Part shown: one piece after another, positions 1 to 9,155 of the stretch
Layout of the letters: every line of letters starts with the position of its first letter
Numbering within the stretch: position 1 is the stretch's first letter
Assembly (NCBI RefSeq): GCF_002002735.1
Contig: NZ_MUNY01000032.1
Location: 27,915-91,914, forward strand
DNA length: 64,000 nucleotides
Source of the DNA: Algoriphagus sp. A40
GTDB lineage: Bacteria; Bacteroidota; Bacteroidia; Cytophagales; Cyclobacteriaceae
Direction: 5' to 3'
Position numbers and translations under genes: made by a program
Notes under the pieces: model-generated
What the model saw: the letters and a program-made list of their open reading frames with translations, nothing else
What the model was told of the DNA's origin: nothing
Database searches by the model: none

Positions 1-306
1 GAAAACTTGGTGGTATCAGAATTGATTAAAGAAAGGACAAATCAAGCCAAAGAAGTCAACCTGTTTTTCTGGAGAGACAAGACTGGTCATGAAATTGACG
101 TACTGATGGACAATGGAAGTGAATTATTTCCAATCGAAATCAAATCAGGGAAAACCATTAATTCGGATTATTTCAAAAACCTGAAATTCTGGATGAGATT
201 GAGTGGGCAAAACAGGGGACTTGTTTTATTTACAGGAATCCAAACCCAATCCCGAACTGAAGGGATAGATGTTGAGAACTGGAAGGAATTTTTATTCAAA
301 AAATAG
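1..306 (+). CDS. C-terminal part of DUF4143 ATP-binding protein (truncated by window edge)
   Basis: The reading frame is open from the first base, so the gene starts upstream of the window; about 101 residues remain. The visible part matches the DUF4143 C-terminal region of AAA-type ATPases: an NLVVSELIKE-like helix, then FFWRDKTGHEIDVLMD, and an IEIKSGKTI block typical of the PD-(D/E)XK-like fold in this domain (E...D...EIK). The complete homologue at 19033-20208 has the parallel motifs FENMVVAEFHK, FWRDNHGDEVDLLLD and FEIKASETI. The cellular role of this family is not settled. Transcription probably ends at the perfect palindrome at 406-440. Confidence 0.8.
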   Translation, partial: ENLVVSELIKERTNQAKEVNLFFWRDKTGHEIDVLMDNGSELFPIEIKSGKTINSDYFKNLKFWMRLSGQNRGLVLFTGIQTQSRTEGIDVENWKEFLFKK

Positions 307-320
307 AAACTCCCCTCTTT

Positions 321-440
321 ATGGCCGAATCGAAGTCCTGGCTTCAGATGGTGCAGGACAACTACCCGGATATCGAGTTTCACTTTACTTCGGAGTATTA
401 AGCAAAAACCCTCCAAGAGTTTCAAACTCTTGGAGGGTTT
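321..440 (+). repeat. Degenerate 118-bp repeat, copy A (short coding remnant plus palindrome)
   Basis: This segment is repeated with about 85% identity by eye at 1521-1638. Copy A contains a short open frame at 321-401 (26 codons, starting MAESKSWLQM and ending FHFTSEY) that looks like the C-terminal end of a protein. It is followed at 406-440 by a long palindrome. Copy B carries the same frame with a one-base deletion. I do not recognise the parent protein. The pair looks like remnants of a duplicated gene end or a small mobile element, which is inference. Confidence 0.65.
406..440. terminator. Perfect 17-bp inverted repeat, likely bidirectional terminator
   Basis: Left arm 406-422 and right arm 424-440 are perfect complements around a single C at 423 (core CCTCCAAGAGTTT / AAACTCTTGGAGG). 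It lies between the convergent genes ending at 306 (+) and 447 (-), and the A/T ends of the arms supply a T-tract in both directions. The same palindrome type recurs at 1605-1637 and 52679-52719. Confidence 0.75.
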
Positions 441-446
441 AAACTT

Positions 447-1421
447 TTAACCTATTCCCGAATTTCCGGCATTTTGGAGTTTTAGCCGCTCGTCTTCCCA
501 TCCATGGTCGATATACTCCCAGGAAAAATTTTCCCCTTGTACTTTGATTTGGACAAAGCCTTCCTTGGTGTTGTGTCTTCTGCCTTTCCACCCATTTCCT
601 GCGATGGATCCTCCGGTGAGAAACTCAAACCGGTCATTGACCATGCCGTATTCCTTCCAGTGGATGTGCCCTTGCAGCACCAACTTTAAGTTGTGGTTTT
701 CCAGCAAGCGAAAAACCTCCTGAGAATTTTCCACTCCAACATTTCCTTTTTGCCCTTTTAATTGCCAATGCGTGCTGAGTACCGGAATGTGTGTGGTGAC
801 GACTATGGGGGTATTTTGAGAAGTGTTTTTTAGGTCCTCGGCCAGCCAATCCAATTGCTCTGCCTGGAATACTCCTTTATACCCTTTTTCCTCCGTGACG
901 TCGAGGGAATTTAGTACAATGAAATGCCAGCCTTTGTGGTCGAAGGAATAGTAAGTCTTTCCAAAATATCTTTCCCACATCCCATATTTATAATCCGGGT
1001 GATCAGCGCCCTCCGGGCTTTCTTCATAGATCGCAAACAAATCATGGTTTCCGATGCAATTGTATGTCGGCATGTTAAATCCCTTGCTCATTTTCTCATA
1101 GAGGTCAAAGAGCATTTCACTTCGGGCATAATCCCCACGCATCACATCATAGACTAGATCTCCTCCCGTAATTACAAAATCAGGGTTCAATTCATTCACC
1201 TTGTTGATTGCCATCTGAAAACCCAATGGAGCGTTCATTTCGGGTTTGAGGTGAATGTCAGTCAGAAAGGAAAATTCAAAGGAGGTGTCGTTGGAATCTT
1301 CTTTTTGTTCTCCCCTTGGCCTTTGGGGCGATAAGGATAAAAATGGCATGCCAGCCACAGCTATTCCTGATGCCTGTATAAATTTTCTCCGGCTCAGATT
1401 TCCTGGATTTTCTTTTGCCAT
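447..1421 (-). CDS. Tat-exported metallophosphoesterase (calcineurin-like)
   Basis: A 324-residue protein with an N-terminal twin-arginine signal (SRRKFIQ, arginines 11-12, then a short hydrophobic stretch), so it is predicted to be folded before export. The calcineurin-like metal-site motifs appear in order: TDIH (Asp55, His57), GGDLV (Asp88), GNHD (124-127), His211 in TTHIP, and GHIH (251-254). The family hydrolyses phosphomono- or diesters with a dinuclear metal centre; the substrate cannot be told here. The gene stands alone, with a terminator palindrome at each side and copies of a 118-bp repeat both upstream and downstream. The ATG at 1421 is the only start that keeps the Tat signal. 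Confidence 0.88.
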   Translation of the reverse strand: MAKENPGNLSRRKFIQASGIAVAGMPFLSLSPQRPRGEQKEDSNDTSFEFSFLTDIHLKPEMNAPLGFQMAINKVNELNPDFVITGGDLVYDVMRGDYARSEMLFDLYEKMSKGFNMPTYNCIGNHDLFAIYEESPEGADHPDYKYGMWERYFGKTYYSFDHKGWHFIVLNSLDVTEEKGYKGVFQAEQLDWLAEDLKNTSQNTPIVVTTHIPVLSTHWQLKGQKGNVGVENSQEVFRLLENHNLKLVLQGHIHWKEYGMVNDRFEFLTGGSIAGNGWKGRRHNTKEGFVQIKVQGENFSWEYIDHGWEDERLKLQNAGNSGIG

Positions 1422-1520
1422 GGTTCGCTCGATTTTAGTGGTGGCCTTCTAAGTTCTACCTTCAGCTATTCAATAAAAGACCACTCTCTCGCCCATTATT
1501 TTTTGCCAGTTGGTCTTTAA

Positions 1521-1638
1521 GGTCGAATCAAAGACCTGGCTGCAAATGGTGCAGGACACAACCCGGATATAGAGTTTCGTTTCACTTCGGAGTTTTAAAA
1601 AGATAACCCTCCAAGAGTTTTGAACTCTTGGAGGGTTT
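1521..1638 (+). repeat. Degenerate 118-bp repeat, copy B (frameshifted coding remnant plus palindrome)
   Basis: Second copy of the element at 321-440, in the same orientation. It reads VESKTWLQMVQD, then a one-base deletion relative to copy A (GACACAACCC against GACAACTACCC) shifts the frame; the old frame resumes as NPDIEFRFTSEF and a stop. It ends with the palindrome at 1605-1637. Together the copies bracket the phosphoesterase gene. Confidence 0.65.
1605..1637 (-). terminator. 15-bp inverted repeat, terminator of adenine deaminase
   Basis: Arms 1605-1619 and 1623-1637 pair perfectly around a TTG loop. It begins within 3 bp of the stop codon of the minus-strand adenine deaminase gene ending at 1640, and on the minus strand the stem is flanked by A/T tracts. 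Confidence 0.75.
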
Positions 1639-1639
1639 T

Positions 1640-3283
1640 TCATAAAAACACCTCAACAAACCCAAACTTCTTCCCATCAAACAATCCCTTGTCACTCAGC
1701 TTCAGATCCGGGATTACCAGCAAAGCCATAAAGCTAAGGGTCATAAAAGGTGAGTTTAACGTGGCGCCCATCTCTTTGGCCATCCGGTCGATGCTCGTGT
1801 AAGCGGCCGCGACCTCGTAGCCATCGGATGCGGACATGATGCCGCCGACGGGGAGCGGAAGGATTTCTTCACGATCTCCGGAGACAGCCGATACGCCACC
1901 TTTGGCTTCGATGATCAGATTGACCGCTTTACAGATGGATTCATCGTCGATTCCCACTGCAATAATATTGTGGGAATCATGGCCGACGGAAGAGGCGATT
2001 GCTCCCGTTTTTAGGCCAAAGTTTTTGATAAATGCCACAGCAGGAGGGGTGTCCTGATAGCGGTTAACCACCGTGATTTTGAGAATGGCTTTTTCGGGAT
2101 TGGATTCGGCAAAGCCATTTTTTACCAAAATTTCACCTTGGATTTCCGGTGTGATCAGCTGCCCATCGAGCGCTTCAATTACTCGAACTTTCGAGCCTTT
2201 TGATTTCAATTGGAAATCTTCCGGCTTTTTGAGGGATGTATGGAAATTGTTGATGACCTCATTTTTGACTCGATGGATTAGAGACTTTCCATTTTCGGCC
2301 ACTTTTTGTCCACCAATGTATGTGGCTAATACGTCAAATTTTTCCAGGTCTTTGACCAAAATAAAATCCGCAGGATCGCCGACTCTCAGCTGCCCGACCG
2401 GAAGTGAATAATGGAAAATCGGATTAAGGCAAGACGCCCGAAGTACATCAAACAGGTCTTTCCCTTTGGCCACTGCACGGGCAGCAAGCTCATTAATATG
2501 ACTTATGGCGAGATTGTCCGGGTGCTTGTCGTCCGAGCAGAACATAATCATCTCGGGATATTCGTCTATCAGATCGATCAGTGCTTCGAAGTTTTTGGCC
2601 GCGGAACCTTCGCGAATGGAGATCTTCATGCCAAGCTTGATCTTGCCGAGAGCTTCATCGTAAGTAAAGCATTCATGATCTGTGCTTGGGCCTGCGCTTA
2701 CATACTTTTCTGCCAATTCTCCTTTTAGTCCGGGAGCATGGCCGTCTATTGGCTTGCCGTATTTCTTAGCGATTCGTATTTTTTCCATTACTATCGGATC
2801 TCGATTGACAGTACCCGGCCAGTTCATCATTTCGGCGAGGTAATGGATTTCTGGCCGGCTCATCAGGTTTTCGATGTCGGTGGCATCGATTTCTCCTCCG
2901 GCAGTCTCAAAAAGTGTCGCCGGTACGCAGGAAGGTGCACCAAAATAAAACTTGAACGGGACCTGCTTGCCATTTTCGATCATGTATTCCACTCCCGCCA
3001 TGCCGCAGACATTGGCGATTTCATGTGGATCGGAAATGGTAGCTACAGTGCCATGGACAACTGCCAATCGTGCAAATTCCGACGGAACAAGCATTGAACT
3101 TTCCACATGAACATGCGCATCGATAAAGCCGGGCATCAAAAAAGGAAGTCCATCCAATTTCTGGATTTCTTGGATTTTAAGAATTTTCCCATTGGAGATT
3201 TCGAGTGATGCTGGATAAATTTTTCGGTTGGGAATGTCCACTAAGTTTCCTGAGATTTTCATAGTCGGCTGTTCAAAAATCAA
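1640..3283 (-). CDS. ade: Adenine deaminase
   Basis: A 547-residue amidohydrolase converting adenine to hypoxanthine and ammonia in purine salvage. The metal-binding HVH motif (57-59, followed by ESSM) is characteristic of the AdeC-type amidohydrolases; later motifs are GHAPGL and [10 protein letters not shown]. The C-terminal region (GGIMSASDG and beyond) matches the adenine deaminase C-terminal domain, and the length is normal for the family. An internal ATG (codon 8, 3262) leads straight into [11 protein letters not shown] and could be the real start. Monocistronic; divergent from cmk. Confidence 0.92.
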   Translation of the reverse strand: MIFEQPTMKISGNLVDIPNRKIYPASLEISNGKILKIQEIQKLDGLPFLMPGFIDAHVHVESSMLVPSEFARLAVVHGTVATISDPHEIANVCGMAGVEYMIENGKQVPFKFYFGAPSCVPATLFETAGGEIDATDIENLMSRPEIHYLAEMMNWPGTVNRDPIVMEKIRIAKKYGKPIDGHAPGLKGELAEKYVSAGPSTDHECFTYDEALGKIKLGMKISIREGSAAKNFEALIDLIDEYPEMIMFCSDDKHPDNLAISHINELAARAVAKGKDLFDVLRASCLNPIFHYSLPVGQLRVGDPADFILVKDLEKFDVLATYIGGQKVAENGKSLIHRVKNEVINNFHTSLKKPEDFQLKSKGSKVRVIEALDGQLITPEIQGEILVKNGFAESNPEKAILKITVVNRYQDTPPAVAFIKNFGLKTGAIASSVGHDSHNIIAVGIDDESICKAVNLIIEAKGGVSAVSGDREEILPLPVGGIMSASDGYEVAAAYTSIDRMAKEMGATLNSPFMTLSFMALLVIPDLKLSDKGLFDGKKFGFVEVFL

Positions 3284-3393
3284 TGAATGTCAAGACGATT
3301 AACAATCCTGATATTCAGGTTTTGGGGGAAGGATTGGATTAAAACTACTATATTTGCCCAAAATTAAGCAGCAAACCAATCCGGGTTTTTTTA

Positions 3394-4101
3394 ATGGGGA
3401 AAATCGTCGTTGCCATAGATGGTTACTCAGGTTGTGGGAAAAGTTCTACAGCCAAAGCAGTAGCCAAAGATTTAGGGTTTACCTACATCGATTCCGGAGC
3501 GATGTATCGTGCAGCCACCCTGCATTTTTTGAACAATTACCTGTCTCCCTCCAATCCCCACGATGTCGATAATGGGCTGAAATCTCTGGAGATTTCTTTT
3601 CACCTAAACCCTGAAACCAATAAGCAGGAAACCTACCTTAATGGTCTCAATGTGGAGGATGAAATCCGAACCATGCGGGTATCGGAGCGCGTTAGTGAAA
3701 TAGCGACAATCAAGGAAATCAGAAAGGAACTTGTGGCTCAGCAAAAGCGCCTGGGCAAGAAAAAAGGTGTCGTCATGGACGGCAGGGATATCGGATCGGT
3801 TGTATTTCCCGACGCGGAACTTAAAGTGTTCATGACTGCGGATCTGGAAACAAGAGCAATCAGAAGGCAGCAGGAATTACTTGAAAAGGGTGATTTGGTT
3901 GAGCTGGAAGTGATCAAGGCCAATTTGGCTGAGCGGGATCGGATTGATTCATCAAGAGCTGAAAGTCCGCTGAAAAAAGTATCGGATGCTGTAGAAATAG
4001 ACACAAGTAATCTCACATTTGAAGGACAGGTGGCAATGATCGTCCAACTGGCAAAAGAAGTGATCGAAAAAGAAAAAGCTTATGCAGGTAACCATAGATA
4101 A
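3394..4101 (+). CDS. cmk: Cytidylate kinase
   Basis: A 235-residue CMP/dCMP kinase that phosphorylates CMP with ATP. The P-loop GYSGCGKSS (residues 10-18) is followed by DSGAMYRAAT, the substrate-binding segment of bacterial Cmk, and later by the MDGRDIGSVVFPDA and RQQELLEKG stretches. Slightly longer than E. coli Cmk (227). The 3' end overlaps ispH by 20 bp, so the two are probably translationally coupled. A TATATTTG sequence at 3349-3356 fits the -7 element of Bacteroidota promoters, although no well-spaced -33 TTG is seen. Confidence 0.95.
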   Translation: MGKIVVAIDGYSGCGKSSTAKAVAKDLGFTYIDSGAMYRAATLHFLNNYLSPSNPHDVDNGLKSLEISFHLNPETNKQETYLNGLNVEDEIRTMRVSERVSEIATIKEIRKELVAQQKRLGKKKGVVMDGRDIGSVVFPDAELKVFMTADLETRAIRRQQELLEKGDLVELEVIKANLAERDRIDSSRAESPLKKVSDAVEIDTSNLTFEGQVAMIVQLAKEVIEKEKAYAGNHR

Positions 4102-4978
4102 AAATTCAGGCTACTGTTTCGGAGTCGAGTTTGCCATTAAAATGGCCGAGGATGAAATGGAGAACAGCGAGCAGCTGTATTGTCTGGGCGACATCGTTCA
4201 CAACGATATGGAGGTCAGCCGACTGAGAGCAAAGGGCCTGGTAGTAATCGATCGTGATCAGCTTCAGGAATTGACAAATTGCAAAGTGCTGATCCGAGCT
4301 CATGGAGAACCGCCCGAGACCTACAAAACGGCGATTGAAAACAACATCGAGCTCATTGATGCTTCCTGTCCGGTAGTATTGAAACTCCAGCATCGAGTGA
4401 AAAATGCCTTTGACAAAATGGAGCGAGAAAATGGGCAGATTGTCATTTACGGAAAAAAAGGCCACGCAGAAGTTATCGGTTTGACCGGGCAGACATTGGA
4501 AAAAGCAGTGGTAGTAATGGAAGACTCTGATCTGGAAAAGATCGATTACAATCGTCCGGTGACGCTTTTCAGCCAAACCACCAAAAGCACAAAAGGCTTT
4601 TACCAGCTTTCCCAAAAAATTGAAGACCGAATCAAAACGGCCAAAGGGGAGCTCAATGAGGTGGACTTCAATGCAAATGATTCAATTTGTAGACAAGTAT
4701 CTAATAGAGAACCCCAATTGCAGAGATTTGCCCTTGATAATGATGTGATCCTTTTCGTTTCCGGAAAAAAGAGTTCCAACGGAAAGGCCCTGTATCAAGT
4801 CTGTCTGGGCGAAAATCCAAGAAGTTATTTCATCGAAAACGAAACCGAGTTGGATCCTGAGTGGTTTCAAACTGGGGATAAAGTTGGCATTTGTGGTGCT
4901 ACTTCTACTCCTATGTGGCTCATGGAGCAAGTCAAGACCTTTGTGGAAGGGTTGGAAGAAAATCAACTACATGCCTGA
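4082..4978 (+). CDS. ispH: 4-hydroxy-3-methylbut-2-enyl diphosphate reductase
   Basis: A 298-residue iron-sulfur enzyme that makes IPP and DMAPP in the last step of the MEP isoprenoid pathway. Three cysteines expected to hold the Fe-S cluster are visible: Cys12 (GYCFGV), the cysteine of DASCPVV and that of DSICRQVSNRE. The conserved SQTTKSTKGF and CGATSTP motifs are also present. Starts inside the 3' end of cmk. IspE, another MEP pathway enzyme, is encoded at 31117-31923, consistent with use of this pathway. Confidence 0.95.
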   Translation: MQVTIDKNSGYCFGVEFAIKMAEDEMENSEQLYCLGDIVHNDMEVSRLRAKGLVVIDRDQLQELTNCKVLIRAHGEPPETYKTAIENNIELIDASCPVVLKLQHRVKNAFDKMERENGQIVIYGKKGHAEVIGLTGQTLEKAVVVMEDSDLEKIDYNRPVTLFSQTTKSTKGFYQLSQKIEDRIKTAKGELNEVDFNANDSICRQVSNREPQLQRFALDNDVILFVSGKKSSNGKALYQVCLGENPRSYFIENETELDPEWFQTGDKVGICGATSTPMWLMEQVKTFVEGLEENQLHA

Positions 4979-5067
4979 AATCAAGTTCGAAATTCAACGC
5001 CTGTACTCGGTATTAAAAGTTCGAACAATTAATGTGATATAAGCTCCATTTCAAAAAGGTTTTTCTT

Positions 5068-5075
5068 TAGATTTG
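5068..5075 (+). promoter_or_regulatory. Candidate -7 promoter element of the nqr operon
   Basis: TAGATTTG matches the Bacteroidota -7 consensus TAnnTTTG and lies 36 bp before the nqrA ATG at 5112. No good TTG is seen at the -33 distance, so this is tentative. Confidence 0.4.
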
Positions 5076-5111
5076 GGGCGTTTTTCAAAAGCTCATAGTT
5101 CAAAAACTGAT

Positions 5112-6464
5112 ATGTCTAAAATAGTGAAGCTTAAGAAAGGTTTTGACATCAAAATGGTAGGAAAGGCCTCGCAGGAGATCGCCAATTTTGCCCCGGCTCA
5201 GACTTTCGCCATTAAGCCAACAGACTTCGTAGGATTTCAGCGTCCGAAAGTCCTTGTCAATGAAGGAGATACCGTAAAAGCAGGTACTCCGATCCTGATC
5301 GACAAAGCCCTGGATCAGGTCATCTACGCAGCGCCTGTTTCAGGTGAGATCGTTGAGATCAAAAGAGGGGACAAGCGAAAGCTTCTCGAAATCAAAATCC
5401 TGGCTGACAAAACCATCACCCACCTCAACTTTGGAAAAATCGACTTAAACCAAGACAGAGATGCCTTGGCTGCAAAGTTGGCTTCCACCGGAGTTTGGCC
5501 AAACATCATCCAGAGGCCTTTCGGAATTGTGGCAAACCCTGCCGACACTCCTAAGGCTATTTTCGTTTCAGCCTTTGATACTCACCCTTTGGCTCCGGAT
5601 TATGGATTCACCCTGCAAGGTGAGGAGAAGTATTTCCAAGCTGGTATTGATGCTCTGGCAAAACTTACCAAAGGAAAAGTTCACCTCAACGTCGACGCCT
5701 CCAAACCTGTCCCGGGAGTATTCTCAGGTGTGAAAAACGCTCAGATCAACCAGTTTTCAGGCCCTCACCCTGCCGGAAACGTTGGGGTTCAGATTCACCA
5801 CATTGACGCAGTCAATAAAGGTGAAATAGCCTGGACAGTAAGCCCTGTTGGAGTAGTTCAAATTGGAAAAGCTGTTTTGGAAGGCATTTATGATGCTTCC
5901 AAAACAATTGCTGTAACCGGTTCCGAACTGACCAAAGCAGCTTATGTAAAAACTTTCGTAGGAGCAAATGTTTCCTCTTTTGTAAAAGGAAACCTCAATT
6001 CAGGACATGTGAGAGTAATTTCCGGTAACGTCCTGACTGGTGAAAAAATCAACCTTGAAGGTTTCCTTGGTTTTTATCACAACCAAATCACAGTAATCCC
6101 CGAAGGTGATTATTATGAGTTTCTTGGCTGGGCAAAACCTACAGCATCCAAACTCAGCTATCATCGCGCACTTGGCCTATTGTCTTTCCTGACTCCAAAT
6201 AAAGAGTTTGTTCTTGACTCCAATTGCAGAGGCGAAGAACGTGCATTTGTACAGACTGGAGTATTTGAGTCTGTGACTCCAATGGATATCCTTCCGGTTT
6301 ATTTATTGAAAGCCATCATGGCAGAAGATTTCGATGAAATGGAGGAATTGGGAATCTATGAGATCGTAGAAGAGGATTTGGCACTTTGCGAATTTGTGGA
6401 CGTGTCCAAGCATCCTGTGCAGGAATTGGTAAGAAAAGGTATAGAATTAATCCAATACAGTTAA
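5112..6464 (+). CDS. nqrA: Na+-translocating NADH:quinone reductase subunit A
   Basis: A 450-residue peripheral subunit of the sodium-pumping NADH:quinone reductase. The N-terminal MSKIVKLKKGFDIKMVGKA and the NIIQRPFG, FDTHPLAPD and SGPHPAGNVGVQIHHID stretches are NqrA signatures. The frame extends upstream to 5073, but the ATG at 5112 gives the usual N-terminus and the extension overlaps the candidate promoter, so 5112 was chosen. First gene of nqrABCDE, with 5 bp between its stop and the nqrB ATG. Confidence 0.95.
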   Translation: MSKIVKLKKGFDIKMVGKASQEIANFAPAQTFAIKPTDFVGFQRPKVLVNEGDTVKAGTPILIDKALDQVIYAAPVSGEIVEIKRGDKRKLLEIKILADKTITHLNFGKIDLNQDRDALAAKLASTGVWPNIIQRPFGIVANPADTPKAIFVSAFDTHPLAPDYGFTLQGEEKYFQAGIDALAKLTKGKVHLNVDASKPVPGVFSGVKNAQINQFSGPHPAGNVGVQIHHIDAVNKGEIAWTVSPVGVVQIGKAVLEGIYDASKTIAVTGSELTKAAYVKTFVGANVSSFVKGNLNSGHVRVISGNVLTGEKINLEGFLGFYHNQITVIPEGDYYEFLGWAKPTASKLSYHRALGLLSFLTPNKEFVLDSNCRGEERAFVQTGVFESVTPMDILPVYLLKAIMAEDFDEMEELGIYEIVEEDLALCEFVDVSKHPVQELVRKGIELIQYS

Positions 6465-6469
6465 TCCAA

Positions 6470-7684
6470 ATGAAGTTTCTAAGAGATTTAATGGACAAGC
6501 AGCGCCCTCTTTTTGAAAAGGGAGGAAAGCTTGAGAAGTTTTATTATGCATTCGAGGCGGGAGAAACTTTCCTTTTCTCCCCAAATCATACTACAGGAAT
6601 CAAAGGTGCCCAAGTAAAGGATGCCATTGACCTGAAGCGAATGATGATCACCGTGGTGATTGCCATGATTCCATGTTTGTTGTTCGGTATTTATAATACC
6701 GGTCACCAAAGCCTTTTGGCAACAGGTGAAACAGCTGGCTTGTGGGAAAATTTCGGTGACAAGGCAATACTTGGCCTTACGCTAGTTCTTCCTATAATCA
6801 TCGTCGCCTATGCTGCCGGAGGTTTGGTGGAGGCGGTTTTCGCTGTGATTAGAAAGCACCCGATCAACGAAGGTTTCCTGGTGACAGGGATGTTGATTCC
6901 TTTGGTGATTCCTGCTTCTACGCCGTTATGGCAAGTCGCCTTGGCTACTATTTTCGCTGTGGTAATTGCAAAAGAAGTATTTGGAGGGACCGGAATGAAC
7001 ATTCTGAACGTGGCCATGACTGCAAGAGCATTCTTGTACTTTGCCTATCCGGCTCAGATTTCAGGTGATCAAGTTTGGACTTATTTGGGTGAAAAAACTG
7101 CTGTAGACGGATTTTCCGGTGCGACAGCACTTTCTGTTGTTTACGATGCAGGAGTTCAAAAAATAAATGCTGTGGAGGCATTAAACAACCATAACTCGGT
7201 TTTGGGAGATGGTTTATTCAGCTTCACAAACATGTTTATGGGCTGGATCCCTGGTTCAATCGGAGAAACTTCCACCTTGATGTGTCTGATTGGAGCTGCA
7301 ATTCTTATAGGTACAGGAGTAGGAAGCTGGAAAATTATCGTTTCCGGATTTGCAGGCGCTTATGTTATGGGTTTGGTAATGAACCTTACGGCAGTCAATG
7401 AATACATGGCTTTGCCAGCTGAATACCATTGGGTAATGGGTGGTCTGGCTTTCGGTATTGTTTTTATGGCTACTGACCCTGTGTCTGCCGCTCAGACCGA
7501 AACAGGAAAGTGGATATATGGGTTTTTGATTGGCGTATTCACCATCATCATCCGGGTTACCAATCCAGCGTATCCTGAGGGAATTATGCTTGCCGTTCTG
7601 TTTATGAACGTCGTAGCACCATTGATCGATTATTATGTAGTAAAGGCAAATAAAACAAGGAGGCTACAACGTGCAACAGTCTAA
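6470..7684 (+). CDS. nqrB: Na+-translocating NADH:quinone reductase subunit B
   Basis: A 404-residue integral membrane subunit with many hydrophobic helices. The motif DGFSGATAL (213-221) contains Thr219, the residue equivalent to the covalent FMN attachment site. The ATG at 6470 gives the standard MKFLRDLMDKQRP start. NqrB also carries riboflavin and forms part of the sodium path in characterised homologues. Overlaps nqrC by 14 bp. Confidence 0.96.
   Translation: MKFLRDLMDKQRPLFEKGGKLEKFYYAFEAGETFLFSPNHTTGIKGAQVKDAIDLKRMMITVVIAMIPCLLFGIYNTGHQSLLATGETAGLWENFGDKAILGLTLVLPIIIVAYAAGGLVEAVFAVIRKHPINEGFLVTGMLIPLVIPASTPLWQVALATIFAVVIAKEVFGGTGMNILNVAMTARAFLYFAYPAQISGDQVWTYLGEKTAVDGFSGATALSVVYDAGVQKINAVEALNNHNSVLGDGLFSFTNMFMGWIPGSIGETSTLMCLIGAAILIGTGVGSWKIIVSGFAGAYVMGLVMNLTAVNEYMALPAEYHWVMGGLAFGIVFMATDPVSAAQTETGKWIYGFLIGVFTIIIRVTNPAYPEGIMLAVLFMNVVAPLIDYYVVKANKTRRLQRATV
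7657..7663 (+). promoter_or_regulatory. Strong Shine-Dalgarno sequence deciding the GTG start of nqrC
   Basis: AAGGAGG lies 7 bp before the GTG at 7671, inside the end of nqrB. Bacteroidota seldom use strong Shine-Dalgarno sequences, so a near-perfect one before an overlapping non-ATG start stands out. Confidence 0.6.
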
Positions 7685-8426
7685 TACCTATATCATCGTA
7701 TACTCTGCTGTTTTGACTATCATCCTGGGGCTTTTGCTCTCAGGTTCGGCTCAGGTATTGGGCCCATGGCAACAGGAAGCTATCGCTTTGGATAAGAAAA
7801 AGCAGATTATGGGAGCAGTAATCAGTGCTGAAGAAATCGCTGTAATGACTCCTGAACAGGTTAATCAGTTTTATTCAAATAATATAGCATCCACAGTAGT
7901 GGATATCAACGGTGAGGAAATTACCGAAGGTGGCGTCACCGCTGAAAAAGTTGAAGTTGCTAAGGATTACAAAAAGCCTGCAGATCAAAGAGCCTATCCG
8001 GTATATATCTTTCATGCAGAGGGTAATCCTAACGAAGTGAAATCCTATATTTTCCCACTTTATGGAGCAGGACTTTGGGATGCTATTTGGGGTTATATTG
8101 CATTGGATACAGATATGAACACTATTGGTGGGATTACCTTGGCACACGCTGCTGAAACTCCAGGATTGGGCGCAAGAATCACTGAAGGTGAAGTACAGGC
8201 AAGATATGTTGGCAAACAAATCTTTGATGAATCCGGCGAACTGGTTGCCGTTCAAATGATGAAAGGCGAAGGCAAAGACTACTCTTCTGACCTGCATAAA
8301 GTAGACGGGATGTCAGGCGCAACTATCACCGGTAATGGTGTGAATAATATGCTCAAGGCATATTTGAGCCACTATGAAGCCTACATCAAGGCGAAGTCGT
8401 CACAATCAGCTGTTGCTGGTCTTTAA
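7671..8426 (+). CDS. nqrC: Na+-translocating NADH:quinone reductase subunit C
   Basis: A 251-residue subunit with one N-terminal membrane helix (YIIVYSAVLTIILGLLLS) and a periplasmic FMN-binding domain. The motif DGMSGATIT (212-220) holds the predicted covalent FMN threonine, Thr218; ETPGLGARI is also conserved. Starts with GTG at 7671, supported by a Shine-Dalgarno sequence and overlap with nqrB. FMN attachment normally needs ApbE, which is not in the window. Confidence 0.95.
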   Translation: MQQSNTYIIVYSAVLTIILGLLLSGSAQVLGPWQQEAIALDKKKQIMGAVISAEEIAVMTPEQVNQFYSNNIASTVVDINGEEITEGGVTAEKVEVAKDYKKPADQRAYPVYIFHAEGNPNEVKSYIFPLYGAGLWDAIWGYIALDTDMNTIGGITLAHAAETPGLGARITEGEVQARYVGKQIFDESGELVAVQMMKGEGKDYSSDLHKVDGMSGATITGNGVNNMLKAYLSHYEAYIKAKSSQSAVAGL

Positions 8427-8456
8427 ATCATTTTCAACTCACCTAATTAAAATAAA

Positions 8457-9140
8457 ATGAGTGCTGAAACATTAGAAAAGGTATTGGTTAAAAAGCCTGC
8501 GGAGCAGCTATTTTCCAAACGAAGAAAGAAATTAATCACTGATCCATTGGTGGATGAAAACCCGGTAACTGTTCAGGTCTTGGGGATTTGTTCTTCTTTG
8601 GCCGTGACCACGCAGATGCAGCCGACATTGGTTATGGCAATTTCTGTAATTTTCGTAGTTGCGTTGTCCAACTATGTCATCTCAATAATGAGAAATACAA
8701 TCCCTTCCAGGATTCGAATTATCGTTCAATTGGCAGTAGTTGCGACATTGGTAACTATCGTAAGTGAAATCCTGAAAGCTTTTGCATACGATATGTACAA
8801 GGAATTGTCTGTATTCATCGGTTTGATTATTACAAACTGTATTGTAATGGGTCGGTTAGAGGCTTTTGCCATGGGGAATAAGCCCTATGATTCCTTGCTT
8901 GACGGATTTGGTTCTGCTTTGGGATATTCATGGATTATTTTGACGGTTGCCTTCTTCAGAGAGCTTTGGGGTTCAGGATCTGTATTCGGGATCCAAGTAT
9001 TCGACTTCATTTCCGGTCTTATCGGTGATGACTTCACTTTGGCTACCAATGGCCTGATGGTTACACCTGTAGGGGCGTTTATCATTCTAGGTTTAATTGT
9101 TTGGGTACAACGTACCAAAACAGGTTATGTTGAACATTAA
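8457..9140 (+). CDS. nqrD: Na+-translocating NADH:quinone reductase subunit D
   Basis: A 227-residue, strongly hydrophobic membrane subunit of the Nqr/Rnf D-E family. LGICSSLAVT in the first helix carries the cysteine that, with NqrE, helps hold an intramembrane iron centre; TNCIVMGRLEAFA is a second signature with a cysteine. The N-terminal 35 residues are longer and more basic than in E. coli-type homologues, which is common in Bacteroidota. Followed by nqrE after 15 bp. Confidence 0.95.
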   Translation: MSAETLEKVLVKKPAEQLFSKRRKKLITDPLVDENPVTVQVLGICSSLAVTTQMQPTLVMAISVIFVVALSNYVISIMRNTIPSRIRIIVQLAVVATLVTIVSEILKAFAYDMYKELSVFIGLIITNCIVMGRLEAFAMGNKPYDSLLDGFGSALGYSWIILTVAFFRELWGSGSVFGIQVFDFISGLIGDDFTLATNGLMVTPVGAFIILGLIVWVQRTKTGYVEH

Positions 9141-9155
9141 TTAACTTCCTAAAAA

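Noticed and set aside
5073..5111. Upstream extension of nqrA
   Set aside because: It overlaps a candidate promoter and adds residues absent from NqrA proteins; the ATG at 5112 gives the normal N-terminus.
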